64,000 bases of DNA from CAZCGA01 sp964498075 (GCA_964498075.1 CAZCGA010000016.1:10084-74083); one strand, 5' to 3'; shown: positions 45,689 to 54,433, counted from the first letter of the stretch. A program made the numbers and translations. The notes: generated by a model from the letters alone, not told the origin.

Positions 45689-47745
45689 TGTCTGCGGAGC
45701 ACGGTAGCAACCCAACGGAGCGTCTACGTGTCCGGCTGAAGTGGTTTCTCTTCGTTCGGGTCTTGCTGGCTTCGTTCTTCCTCGGTGCGCTTGCCCTCGT
45801 CTACCTCGGCAGCGGAGAGCAGCGCTATGCGGTGTCGGTCAGTCTGCTCCTGTTCGCGATCGCATTCACTTACGCCGTCACCATCCTATCTGCTCTCTTT
45901 CTGCTGCGCCTGCGGCGGCTTGCCCCATTTTCCTACCTGCAGCTGGGCTTCGACATCGTGCTGACCACGGGGGTGATTTTTGTCACCGGCGGTAGCGAGA
46001 GTCCATTCGGATTCCTGTATAGTCTCGTCGTCATAAACGCGGCGTTCTTGTTGTCCACGTCTGCCGCGATCGCCGCGGCCGCAAGCTCGTCGATCGGCTA
46101 TGCGGCGCTGGTTGCGGTGCTCGGAAGCGGGTGGGTGGCGCGACCCGATTATCCTTTTCCACCGGCACCGGCAGACCTGCAATTTGCGTTGCGATTCATC
46201 ACCACAAACGCGACGTTCTTCGTCATCGCGCTGCTTGCTAGCTCGCTGGTGCGGCGGCTCCACCAGGCGGAACGCCTGCTTCAGGAACGCGAGACGGAAC
46301 GTGACCGATTGGCCTCGCTGCACGAGGCTTTGGCGCGGAACATCGGCAGCGCCCTGATCACTACCGACGCAGACGGTCGCATCACCTCAATGAACCAAAC
46401 TGCCGAGGAGCTGCTGGCTGCTGCGGCGGCGGAGATGCTCGAGAAGGATGTTGGTGCGATCTTCGCTCCGCTGCGCCAGACGGCTGCAGGCCGGCTGCGT
46501 TTTCTGCAAACATCGAGTCGCGTTCAGCCAACGGAGTTTGCGCATCGGACGCATGACGGACGCGAGCTGACCGTGCGGTGCTGTGCGGTAATCCTGCGCG
46601 ACACCTACGGCAACCCGATCGGAGCGCTGTACATCGTGCAAGACATCACGACGCTCCGTGACCTAGAGCGCCGCCTTCAGGCGGCAACCGGAGCCGACGA
46701 CGCGGACGCGGAGGAAGTCGCCAACGATGCGGCGACGGCTTCAGACGGGCTGATCGGCAGTAGCTCGGCGATCGGCACTGTTCGTAAGCTGATCGACCAG
46801 GTTGCGAAGAGTGATGCCACGCTCCTGATTACAGGTGAGAGTGGTACAGGCAAAGAGCTCGTCGCGCGCGCTGTCCATGCGAGGAGCGCGCGGCGCGACC
46901 GGCCGTTCGTTGCGGTCAATTGCGGAGCCATTCCTGCAAACCTCATCGAGAGCGAACTCTTCGGTCATACGAAGGGCGCATTTACCGGGGCCGTATCGAA
47001 TCGGGCCGGTTTGTTTCGTGTTGCGGACGGAGGAACTGTCTTCCTGGACGAGATCGGCGACCTTCCGATGCCGCTGCAAGTCAAGCTCCTGCGAGTCCTC
47101 CAGGAACGTGGTTTCACACCGATTGGTGCGGACAATCACGTGAGCGTCGACGTGCGGGTCATCGCCGCCACCAACCGTAACCTCGCAGAAGACATGCCGG
47201 CTGGACATTTCCGCGAGGATCTCTTCTACCGTCTCAACGTTCTGGCCATCGAGCTCCCGCCGCTGCGTGAGCGGCGGCAAGATATCCCCCCGCTGGTCAG
47301 GCGTTTGTTGCGCCAGTTCTCGGAACTTCATGGTAGGTCGGTTCAGCGACTCTCCGTCGGGGCCGCTCGTCGCCTACAGGAGTACGGGTACCCCGGGAAT
47401 GTCCGTGAGCTGGAAAACATCATCGAGCATGCGATCGCGCTGTGCGAAGGGGAGACGATCCACGAGTTTCACCTGCCCGACTACGTAACCAAGGATCACA
47501 AGCCTTGCGAACCACCACGCCCGGCAACTTCAATTGCCTCCAGCGCGAACATCCCGGTCGACTCAGCACTTCCGGCTGACAATCTCGATGACAGCCTGGC
47601 TGCGTACGAAAGGGCGATTCTGTTGAGGGCCTTGGTCGAGGCGGGAGGGGTCAAAAAACGAGCGGCAGACCTTCTGGGTATCAACTACCGGTCATTCCGG
47701 CATCGGTTGCAGAAATATAAGTTGGGAGAGTCGTCGGCTACTTGA
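45688..47745 (+). CDS. Hybrid membrane-bound sigma-54 activator: PilS-like sensor fused to PilR-like AAA+/HTH
   Basis: 685 aa. Residues ~1-195 carry about six membrane helices like PilS (WFLFVRVLLASFFLGALALVYL; SYLQLGFDIVLTTGVIFVTGG; ESPFGFLYSLVVINAAFLL). A PAS domain follows (~210-330: NIGSALITTDADGRITSMNQTAEELL). There is no histidine-kinase domain and no receiver domain. The sigma-54 AAA+ domain starts at once (~350), with GESGTGKE near 383, GAFTGA at 430-435 for sigma-54 contact, FLDEIGDLP and YPGNVRELENII. It ends in a Fis-type HTH (YERAILLRALVEAGGVKKRAADLLGINYRSFRHRLQKY). It should sense a membrane signal and activate pilin transcription directly. It overlaps pilC and precedes pilA. Confidence 0.9.
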   Translation: MSAEHGSNPTERLRVRLKWFLFVRVLLASFFLGALALVYLGSGEQRYAVSVSLLLFAIAFTYAVTILSALFLLRLRRLAPFSYLQLGFDIVLTTGVIFVTGGSESPFGFLYSLVVINAAFLLSTSAAIAAAASSSIGYAALVAVLGSGWVARPDYPFPPAPADLQFALRFITTNATFFVIALLASSLVRRLHQAERLLQERETERDRLASLHEALARNIGSALITTDADGRITSMNQTAEELLAAAAAEMLEKDVGAIFAPLRQTAAGRLRFLQTSSRVQPTEFAHRTHDGRELTVRCCAVILRDTYGNPIGALYIVQDITTLRDLERRLQAATGADDADAEEVANDAATASDGLIGSSSAIGTVRKLIDQVAKSDATLLITGESGTGKELVARAVHARSARRDRPFVAVNCGAIPANLIESELFGHTKGAFTGAVSNRAGLFRVADGGTVFLDEIGDLPMPLQVKLLRVLQERGFTPIGADNHVSVDVRVIAATNRNLAEDMPAGHFREDLFYRLNVLAIELPPLRERRQDIPPLVRRLLRQFSELHGRSVQRLSVGAARRLQEYGYPGNVRELENIIEHAIALCEGETIHEFHLPDYVTKDHKPCEPPRPATSIASSANIPVDSALPADNLDDSLAAYERAILLRALVEAGGVKKRAADLLGINYRSFRHRLQKYKLGESSAT

Positions 47746-48073
47746 GTCCGACGGCTGAATCAACGGCGCGACCGGTGCCGCATCGCGGCATTACAGTTAC
47801 CGAAACATCAATTCCGTCAAAAAACTGCGGTCAAGATTTGTCACTACCCCGGATTCCCCCTCGTTGTGCCGGCATTCCGCGGAGCAAAGGCCAACAATCA
47901 AGGGAGTGCGGGTGAAGCGCCAGGGGCTGGTATGGGCATTGCTCGAACAGGCGCTCATGAGGAGGCGCACGATGAAGCAAGCCCACGGGCCGCCTTAGCC
48001 AGTTGACCCAGATCGTCAACCGAAGTAAGGATACTACCACGGAGTTAAAACAAATAACCCAAGGGAGATCACA
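47746..48073 (+). other. Pilin upstream region (328 bases)
   Basis: No gene of normal size. It holds a sigma-54-type promoter at 47927-47943, a 120-base untranslated leader, and an AAGGGAG ribosome site before the first pilin ATG. A nine-codon open frame (47972-47998, MKQAHGPP) with a GAGGAGG site lies in the leader. AT-rich stretches upstream of the promoter (47800-47830) could be where the activator or IHF binds. Confidence 0.6.
47927..47943 (+). promoter_or_regulatory. pilA: Sigma-54 promoter of the pilin genes
   Basis: CTGGTATGGGCATTGCT has GG and GC separated by exactly ten bases and agrees with TGGCACG-N4-TTGCW at TGG, A, G, TTGC and T. The predicted start is near 47954, 120 bases before the pilin ATG. 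The gene just upstream encodes a sigma-54 activator, which supports the call. Confidence 0.7.
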
Positions 48074-48451
48074 ATGAAGGTCATACGGAACAGTCAAGGT
48101 TTTACACTGATCGAGTTGCTAGTCGTTGTGGCTATCATCGGCATTCTCGCTGCGATCGCGATCCCGCAGTTCGCGCTGTACAGGCAGAAGGGGTACGACG
48201 CCCGAGCCGAGTCGGACCTCCGCAATGCGGCCACTGCTGAAGAAGCCATCGTTGCATCGGGCGGCGGGTACCTGAGCTGCACCAGCGCTTCGGATTGCGC
48301 GACGAAGCTGCAAAGCTTCCGTCCGTCCGGCAATATCACCATCGCCCTGACTGCAGCGTCGGGTTCGTTTACAGGTACCGCAGCCGCGGGCACCTTTGGA
48401 AGCGGCAAATCATTCACCTGGGACAGCACGAACGGTGGGCTGCAGCCGTAA
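48074..48451 (+). CDS. pilA: Type IV major pilin, copy 1
   Basis: 125 aa. A short leader ends in Gly and the prepilin site is G-FTLIELLVVVAIIGILAAIAIPQF, with Glu5 of the mature protein, processed by PilD. The helix continues as ALYRQKGYDARAESDLRNAATAEEAI. The globular part is small, with one Cys pair (LSCTSASDCATKL) and strands ITIALTAASGSFTGTA and KSFTWDSTNGGLQP. It is nearly a twin of copy 2 downstream. Expressed from the sigma-54 promoter. Confidence 0.94.
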   Translation: MKVIRNSQGFTLIELLVVVAIIGILAAIAIPQFALYRQKGYDARAESDLRNAATAEEAIVASGGGYLSCTSASDCATKLQSFRPSGNITIALTAASGSFTGTAAAGTFGSGKSFTWDSTNGGLQP

Positions 48452-48482
48452 CGCAGCCTCACGGTGGACCAGGCGCTGGCAG

Positions 48483-48515
48483 GCACATCCCCGGTTCGGG
48501 TTACCGGGGATGTGC
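48483..48515. terminator. Perfect 12-bp hairpin between the two pilin genes
   Basis: GCACATCCCCGG pairs exactly with CCGGGGATGTGC around a nine-base loop. No T-run follows, so full rho-independent termination is doubtful. It may stabilise the 3' end of the first pilin mRNA and partly stop read-through to the second, as is known for highly expressed operons. Confidence 0.6.
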
Positions 48516-48580
48516 TCTGCTGATGGTGGGAGGTCCCTAGTCAACGGCCACGCAAAATACATGGGCCAAGGAGACACGAG

Positions 48581-48958
48581 ATGAGCACGAAAGGAGACAA
48601 CCGAGGTTTCACACTGATTGAGTTGCTCGTAGTAGTTGCCATCATCGGCATTCTCGCTGCGATCGCGATCCCACAGTTCGCCTTGTATCGCCAGAAAGGA
48701 TACGATTCGCAGGCCGAATCCGACCTGCGAAATGCGGCCACGGCGGAGGAAGCCATAGTCGCATCGGGGGGGGCGTACACCAGCTGCACTAGCGCCTCGG
48801 ACTGCTCGACGAAGCTGCAAAGCTTCCGTCCGTCCACCAACGTCAGCATTGCCCTGACCGCAGCGTCGGGTTCATTTACAGGTACCGCAGCCGCGGGCAC
48901 CTTTGGAACCGGCAAGACATTCACCTGGGACAGCACGAACGGTGGGCTACAACCGTAA
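48581..48958 (+). CDS. pilA: Type IV major pilin, copy 2
   Basis: 125 aa, same length as copy 1 and almost identical apart from the leader (STKGDNRG) and a few surface residues (YDSQ for YDAR; GAYTSC for GGYLSC; STNVSIA for SGNITIA; GTGKT for GSGKS). Cleavage at G-FTLIE is expected. The ATG follows CAAGGAGACACGAG. It has no clear promoter of its own, so it relies on read-through past the hairpin or on an unseen promoter. Confidence 0.93.
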   Translation: MSTKGDNRGFTLIELLVVVAIIGILAAIAIPQFALYRQKGYDSQAESDLRNAATAEEAIVASGGAYTSCTSASDCSTKLQSFRPSTNVSIALTAASGSFTGTAAAGTFGTGKTFTWDSTNGGLQP

Positions 48959-49105
48959 TCCAGATCCCCCACTAAGGGGGCGGGCGCGCGGTTTCCCGTC
49001 CCGTTAGACCCCTTCTTTGTCGGGTCCGCGCCGGTCCTTCGTAAACGGACCCTCGATTCGTTGAAAACATGAACCGGGCTGCGAGAGCGCAAGGAAGACG
49101 TGGCG

Positions 49106-50857
49106 ATGTGGTCTGAGGTGAAGGTGACCAGGCGTGTGGTGGTGCTGTTGGCTTCGCTCGGCGTCGCGGCCTACGTAAACGCTCTTGCTGCGGGCTTTAC
49201 CTTTGACGACGAGCCGGACATTCGCAACAACCCGACGGTAACCGAGGGAGTCGATCTCATTCGGGTACTTGCCTCGCCCTTGCCTCCGGGCGATCTGTAT
49301 CGGCCACTGACGGTCCTGACCTTTGCGATTAACGAGAAGTTGATGCCCGGCGTGGCCGCTCCGTTTCACGCGGTCAATGTCCTGTTGCACGCTGGTGTCA
49401 CGTTGCTGGTGTTCTGGCTGGCCGTACGGCTCTTCAACTCCGCGCGGATCGCCGGGATTGCGGCCGTGTTGTTCGCGCTGCATCCGATCCACACGGAGGC
49501 CGTCACGAGTCTGGTCGGCCGAGCGGAAGTCCTCGCGGCGCTATTCGGCTTGAGTGCCGTCTTGAGTGTCGATTGTGCTGACAGGGCCAAGGGTCGCGTG
49601 TCGCGCGCGGCCTGGCGGACGGCGTCAGTGACCTCTTTCTCACTCGCGCTCCTCAGCAAGGAGAGTGCTCTTACGGTTCTGCCCCTCATTCTGTTGCTTC
49701 GAGTTGCCCAGCGTGCTGAGCCGTCAATTCGAGGTCTGCTGCGAGAGCTGCGTAGCCTCGATTGGATTCCGTATGCCTTGTGTGCTTGTGTATTTCTCGG
49801 GCTTCGGCACTCAGTCGTCGGAGCAGTGGCGCCGCCACTTCCGGTCACCCCGCTGAATAACATCCTTGCGTTTGTGCCGTGCACCGTGCGACTGCGGTCC
49901 GCCATGGCAGTGCTGTGGGACTACTTCGGTTTGCTCAACGTGCCCCTCGTGCTTTCGGCGGACTATTCGTACAACCAGGTGCCCTCCGTTACGTCGTGGC
50001 TGGATCTGAGGTTTCTCGCCGGAGTGCTTTTGGTAGCGGGCGTAGTAGGCATCGTGATCTGGCACCCTCGTCCCGCAGTTAGATTCGCCACGGCCTTCCC
50101 CCTAGTGGCCCTGTTGCTTACGGCCAACGTGTTGTTTCCCATCGGGACGATCAAGGCTGAGAGACTGTTATATCTGCCTTCCGTGGGCTGGACCCTCCTC
50201 GTCGGGTACGCCTTCGACCGTCTCCTGCGTGTCGAACGATACCGCCGCGCAGCCGTTGGAGCGCTCTGCATCATGGCTGCCGCCTTCGGCGCCCGAACGT
50301 GGGTCCGCAACTGGGATTGGCGGGACAACACTACCCTCTACCGCAGCATGCTCAACAGCGCCCCCGACAGCGCCAAGTCGCGCTACAACTTCGGGGTGGA
50401 ACTGCAGCTTCAATTGGCTGACGAGTTCGCCGTCCCGCAGTTTCGTCGGGCGCTGGCGATCTATCCCCGGTGGTCGGAAGCGGCGTTGGGAATCGGCATT
50501 GCGTACCAGCGCGGCGGGCGCGTCGATGAAGCAGTCGAGTGGTACGAGAAAGCCCTAAAGATCGAACCAGAGTTCAGCAAGGCGCACACCAATCTCTGCT
50601 ACGTGCTGGCGAACGATAAACGGTTCAGCGAGGCGGAGAGGGCCTGCCGTCAGGGACTGCGGTACGATCCTTCCGACACCAATCTGATGAAGATGCTTGG
50701 GTTCAGTATGATCGGGAACAGCGCGCATGAAAAAGGTGTTGCAATGTTGAGACGGGTGCTGGTCTTGAGCCCGCGCGATGAGGGTCTGCGGAACTACCTG
50801 ATGCAGCGAGACGCGCCGTCCGCGGAGCGCGGCGTCGAAACAGCGATGCTGCCATGA
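49106..50857 (+). CDS. Polytopic GT-C glycosyltransferase-like protein with TPR tail (TMTC-like)
   Basis: 583 aa from ATG 49106; GTG 49100 is also possible. The first helix leads to the luminal acidic motif AAGFTFDDEPDIRNNP, as in TMTC/PMT-like GT-C enzymes. YRPLTVLTFAIN, AVNVLLHAGVTLLVFWLA and ALHPIHTEAVTSLVGRAEVLAALF are TMTC landmarks. About ten membrane helices follow. The C-terminal ~170 residues are TPR repeats (WSEAALGIGIAYQRGGRVDEAVEWYEKALKIEPEFSKAHTNLCYVLANDKRFSEAERACRQGL). It would transfer a lipid-linked sugar to a protein outside the membrane; the adjacent pilins are the obvious candidates. Confidence 0.75.
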   Translation: MWSEVKVTRRVVVLLASLGVAAYVNALAAGFTFDDEPDIRNNPTVTEGVDLIRVLASPLPPGDLYRPLTVLTFAINEKLMPGVAAPFHAVNVLLHAGVTLLVFWLAVRLFNSARIAGIAAVLFALHPIHTEAVTSLVGRAEVLAALFGLSAVLSVDCADRAKGRVSRAAWRTASVTSFSLALLSKESALTVLPLILLLRVAQRAEPSIRGLLRELRSLDWIPYALCACVFLGLRHSVVGAVAPPLPVTPLNNILAFVPCTVRLRSAMAVLWDYFGLLNVPLVLSADYSYNQVPSVTSWLDLRFLAGVLLVAGVVGIVIWHPRPAVRFATAFPLVALLLTANVLFPIGTIKAERLLYLPSVGWTLLVGYAFDRLLRVERYRRAAVGALCIMAAAFGARTWVRNWDWRDNTTLYRSMLNSAPDSAKSRYNFGVELQLQLADEFAVPQFRRALAIYPRWSEAALGIGIAYQRGGRVDEAVEWYEKALKIEPEFSKAHTNLCYVLANDKRFSEAERACRQGLRYDPSDTNLMKMLGFSMIGNSAHEKGVAMLRRVLVLSPRDEGLRNYLMQRDAPSAERGVETAMLP

Positions 50858-52410
50858 CGCAGGCGCGAATCTGCAGTGGTGCCGCCGCCCGCCCACTGAT
50901 CGCCCCAGTGGACGCAGGCGGCCACGCAGCCAGCCCACAGACCATCGGCTGGCGCGAAGGAGCGCCGGTGGTAGCGCTCATTACGGTCGTTACTCTGCTG
51001 GTGTACTGGCCAACGCTGCGTAACGGATTCCTGCCGCTCGGTTTTGATGACGCCCTGATCCCAGATACTCCGGCACTCCACGGACTTGCTTGGAGCAATC
51101 TGTGGGCGATGACCACTGAGTTCGCCGAGGCCCACTACACTCCTCTGACCATGCTATCCTTAGCGTTGGACTATCACTTCTGGGGCCTGAACCCCGTCGG
51201 CTACCACTTGACGAACATAGTCCTACACGCCACTACCGCGGTACTCGTGTGGATATTTCTCCTGCCGATCGTGCGTTCCTCTCATCTGGCTACGGTGGCG
51301 GCTCTTCTCTTCGCTGTGCATCCGGTGCAGATGGAAGCCGTGTCGGTCGCCGTGCAGCGCAAGACGCTGCTGTCCGGAGCGTTGTTCTTCCTAACCCTGA
51401 TTCTGTTCGGGCGTTGGCGCACGAAGCGACTGCGGCGGCACTACGCGGCCAGCGTGCTCGCGTTCACCGCGGCCGCCTTGGCGAAGCCCTCGGTGATGAC
51501 GCTGCCGTTCGTGCTGCTGCTCTACGAGTACACCTTCGTCGGTGGACGCTTGCGCCTCGCGGACAAGCTGCCCTTCCTCGCCGTCGCCGCCTTCACGGCG
51601 GTGATGGCCGCTGCCGCCCACGCAGTAGTGGGCGCGATTCATCCCCCGCATGGAGGGAACGTCTTTGCAAACCTCCTCATGGTGGGTCGCGTCACTCTGG
51701 AGTATGTGGATGCGCTCTTCCTGCCCGTGGGGCTCGCCCCAATCTACTACTATCCGAAAGACAGCGTGTACTCACCCCTGCACTTCGCCGCACTCATCCT
51801 GGTCATTACAATGTGTGCCCTGGTGACGCTGAATCGGCGTCGCTACCCGTGGTCATTCTTCTGTTTGTGGTGGTTCCTGCTCGAGCTCCTACCCGAGTGC
51901 AATCTCATGCCGCTCGCGCAGCTGCGTGCCGACCGCTTCCTCTATCTAGCAATAGTCGGCTTCGCAATTTGGGTGGCGCTCGGGATGGAACGGGTGCAGT
52001 CAGCACGATCGCCGAAGGAGTGGCAGCGCCGGGCAATTCCCATATTCGCCACGGCACTCATCGGTCTGCTCGCGCTCACCAACCGTGCGTCGGTGGGCGT
52101 GTGGCGCGACAATATAAGCGCGTGGCGTCAAGTCGTGGCACGCCACCCGTGGTGCGCGATGGCGCACTCGATGCTCGGTCGTGCCTACTTCTACGAAAAC
52201 GACTACGGCAACGCCGAGCCGGCCTTCGCCGAAGCGACCCGTCTCTCAGCGCAACTGCCGGACGCCCATCTGTACTTGGCAAAGATCTATGCCGATCGTG
52301 GGGAGGGCGAGCGGGCGCAAGTCGAACTCCAGCGCCTGCTGGCGCTCACGCCCGACAACCCCGACGGGCTACGATTGCTCGCGGTGCTCTCGAATCCCCG
52401 ACAGTCGTGA
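50854..52410 (+). CDS. Second polytopic GT-C glycosyltransferase-like protein (TMTC-like)
   Basis: 518 aa, start overlapping the stop of the first enzyme (ATGA). It has the same plan: first helix ALITVVTLLVYWPTL, then acidic loop LPLGFDDALIP, HYTPLTMLSLALDYHFWGLNPVGYHLTNIVLHATTAVLVW, and VHPVQMEAVSVAVQRKTLLSGALFFL. A late LLPECNLMPLAQLRADRFLYL loop follows, as in TMTC proteins. The TPR tail is short (MLGRAYFYENDYGNAEPAFAEATRL, then AHLYLAKIYADRGEGERAQVELQRLL). The paired enzymes differ clearly in sequence, so they may act on different acceptors or sugars. Confidence 0.75.
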   Translation: MTQARICSGAAARPLIAPVDAGGHAASPQTIGWREGAPVVALITVVTLLVYWPTLRNGFLPLGFDDALIPDTPALHGLAWSNLWAMTTEFAEAHYTPLTMLSLALDYHFWGLNPVGYHLTNIVLHATTAVLVWIFLLPIVRSSHLATVAALLFAVHPVQMEAVSVAVQRKTLLSGALFFLTLILFGRWRTKRLRRHYAASVLAFTAAALAKPSVMTLPFVLLLYEYTFVGGRLRLADKLPFLAVAAFTAVMAAAAHAVVGAIHPPHGGNVFANLLMVGRVTLEYVDALFLPVGLAPIYYYPKDSVYSPLHFAALILVITMCALVTLNRRRYPWSFFCLWWFLLELLPECNLMPLAQLRADRFLYLAIVGFAIWVALGMERVQSARSPKEWQRRAIPIFATALIGLLALTNRASVGVWRDNISAWRQVVARHPWCAMAHSMLGRAYFYENDYGNAEPAFAEATRLSAQLPDAHLYLAKIYADRGEGERAQVELQRLLALTPDNPDGLRLLAVLSNPRQS

Positions 52411-52422
52411 TCGAGTCTCCGG

Positions 52423-52620
52423 CTACCCCTGCGGCGGACGCAGCCGGTTGTATTGCCCCGCCCGGTCCTTACGCAATTGCTTGATGCGCTCGTCTGCCTC
52501 ACGCGACAGCCTCGGCTTGCGATTCAGCAGGTAGAGTACGCCCAGCAGCGCAACGGCAAGGCCGACCGCAGCCCGCGGGTGATCACGCAGGAAATGAATC
52601 AACGCCCACAGTTGCTCCAT
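52423..52620 (-). CDS. Small single-pass membrane protein
   Basis: 65 aa from ATG 52620, which has a GGAG nine bases upstream. One helix (AAVGLAVALLGVLYLL) separates an N-terminal EQLWALIHFLRDHPR from a basic, charged C-terminus (NRKPRLSREADERIKQLRKDR). The pattern looks conserved rather than random but I do not know a function. Convergent with the second TMTC-like gene and divergent from the oxidoreductase pseudogene. Confidence 0.6.
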   Translation of the reverse strand: MEQLWALIHFLRDHPRAAVGLAVALLGVLYLLNRKPRLSREADERIKQLRKDRAGQYNRLRPPQG

Positions 52621-52712
52621 AACACCGGCTCCGCTCATCTGCGACCAGAGTACGGTGCCCTCGGCTGCTGTACAAGCGGAGTCTTGCGCGGGTTCGTGCT
52701 ATAAGCGCGAGC

Positions 52713-53346
52713 ATGACGCGCCTCGATTGCGTCCGCGTGGGCTTCATCGGTTGCGGACGCATCGCCCGCCTGCAGGCGCTCGGGTACCTCGACCACCCGC
52801 GCGCTGAGCTGACGGCGGTGTGCGACCAGGACGAGGCGCTCGTCCGACAACGACGCGACGAGTGGCATGCGCGCAAGGCGTACACCGACTACATGCAACT
52901 GCTTGCCGCCCGCCCTCATCAGCTGGAAATACGCCGGCGTTCCCAAGTTCGGGAGTTGGGAAGTGATCGCCTCCGCCGGCATGCGCGTGCGCTCGAAGTA
53001 CTACGCCAGCGATGACCGTATAGAGATTCACGGAACCGAAGGCATCATCTGGATCAACCGCTGCACGGGCTTTCTCCTCGACGAGCCCGCACTCGTTCTG
53101 TATCGCGACGGTGAGACCCGCGCGTGGCACGATATCCCTCACGATTGGGCCGAGAGCTTCCGTCTCGGTGCGCACGACTTCGTCGACGCGTTGATCGAGG
53201 GGCGGCAACCGGCGCAGGACGCGGACGACGCCGCTCACACCTTGCGCTTCGCCATCGCTGCCCACGTCTCAGCCTGTGAGCGCCGCGAGGTGCTCTTGGA
53301 CGAAGTCACCCCGGACACCCGGGCGCACCTGCCCGCTTCCGACTAG
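52713..53346 (+). pseudogene. Gfo/Idh/MocA oxidoreductase with internal deletion and frame change
   Basis: The first ~70 codons read a normal NAD-binding start (VRVGFIGCGRIARLQALGYLDHPRAELTAVCDQDEA, then AYTDYMQLLA). The expected middle (about 110-130 residues with the EKP-type motif) is missing. From about 52905 another frame gives the C-terminal part (KYAGVPKFGSWEVIASAGMRVRSKYYASDDRIEIHGTEGIIWINR to VDALIEGRQPAQDADDAAHTLRFAIAAHVSACER). The join lies in the repeat-like text gccgcccgccc, so a deletion between short repeats is likely. The enzyme should be inactive. Confidence 0.8.
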
Positions 53347-53350
53347 ACGA

Positions 53351-54433
53351 CTACACCGCTGGCTGCTGCTGCGTCACGCAGTGAAACGCCCCTAGTCCCC
53401 ACACCATCTCGGTCGCGCGGATGCCGATGACCCGGCGCTGCCGGAACAGCTCCCGAAGCGTGCGCAGCGCGATGGCATCGTGCGGATCGTCGAACACCGG
53501 AACCAGTACCACGCCGTTGGCAATGTAGAAGTTCGCATAGCTCGCGGGAAGCCGCTGCCCGTCATGATAGAGTGCGGTCGGCATCGGCAACGTCACAACC
53601 GTCAGCGGACGTCCGTCCTGATCGTGCATGCGTCCTAGCCGCTCATGATTGCGCCGCAGGGGCTCGTAGTTGTCGTCGTGCGGGTCGGTCTCCAACACCG
53701 TGACCACGGTACGCGCATCGACGAAGCGCGCCAGGTCGTCGACATGCCCATCCGTGTCGTCGCCAGCAATACCGTCGCCCAGCCACAGAACGTGTTGGGC
53801 GCCGAGGTAGTCCCGCAGGTGCCGCTCGATCTGCTCGCGCTGCAGGTGCGGATTGCGATTCGGGTTGAGCAGACACGCTTCGGTGGTCAGCACCGTGCCG
53901 CGACCATTGACCTCGATCGATCCCCCTTCGAGCACGATGCCGGGTTCGAACACCCGGATGCCGAGCTGGGCCGCGATCCTTTCGGGCACGGCATCGTCCA
54001 GATCCCACGGCGGATACTTGCCGCCCCAGGCGTTGTAAACCCAATTGACGGCGGTGATCTCAGTCCGATCGTCCCGTCGCCTGGTGATGAACGTCGGCCC
54101 GTAGTCGCGGATCCACGCATCGTCGGTCGGCATGAGATGCAGGCCCACGTTCCGGTCGGGGACCCGCGCCGCTCGCAATCGCTCACGCACGCCAGCGGCC
54201 GCCGCCGCGTCATTGACGAGAATGTTGACCTGTTCGTGCGGCTGCAGTGCGTGAACGATCTCCACCCACACATCGGGAATCGGGCCGAAGTTCCCGGGCC
54301 ATGACGCTTCCTTGTGGGGCCATGCGAGCCACGTTGCGGCATGCGCTTCCCACTCCGCGGGCATGCGGAAACCGAGGGCCGACGGCAGCTGCACGTCAGC
54401 CCCGAGGCCATCAGGAGCTCCGCCGAGCGTCAT
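53351..54433 (-). CDS. aguA: Agmatine deiminase
   Basis: 360 aa, pentein fold. It hydrolyses agmatine to N-carbamoylputrescine and ammonia. Motifs: MPAEWEAHAATWLAWPH; TDDAWIRDYGPTF; WVYNAWGGKYPPWDLDD; EGGSIEVNGRGTVLTTEACLLNPNRNP; GDDTDGHVDDLARFV; and the nucleophilic Cys near the end in GAFHCVTQQQ. Its start overlaps the stop of aguB (ATGA), so the two enzymes of the agmatine-to-putrescine route are made together. Confidence 0.93.
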   Translation of the reverse strand: MTLGGAPDGLGADVQLPSALGFRMPAEWEAHAATWLAWPHKEASWPGNFGPIPDVWVEIVHALQPHEQVNILVNDAAAAAGVRERLRAARVPDRNVGLHLMPTDDAWIRDYGPTFITRRRDDRTEITAVNWVYNAWGGKYPPWDLDDAVPERIAAQLGIRVFEPGIVLEGGSIEVNGRGTVLTTEACLLNPNRNPHLQREQIERHLRDYLGAQHVLWLGDGIAGDDTDGHVDDLARFVDARTVVTVLETDPHDDNYEPLRRNHERLGRMHDQDGRPLTVVTLPMPTALYHDGQRLPASYANFYIANGVVLVPVFDDPHDAIALRTLRELFRQRRVIGIRATEMVWGLGAFHCVTQQQPAV

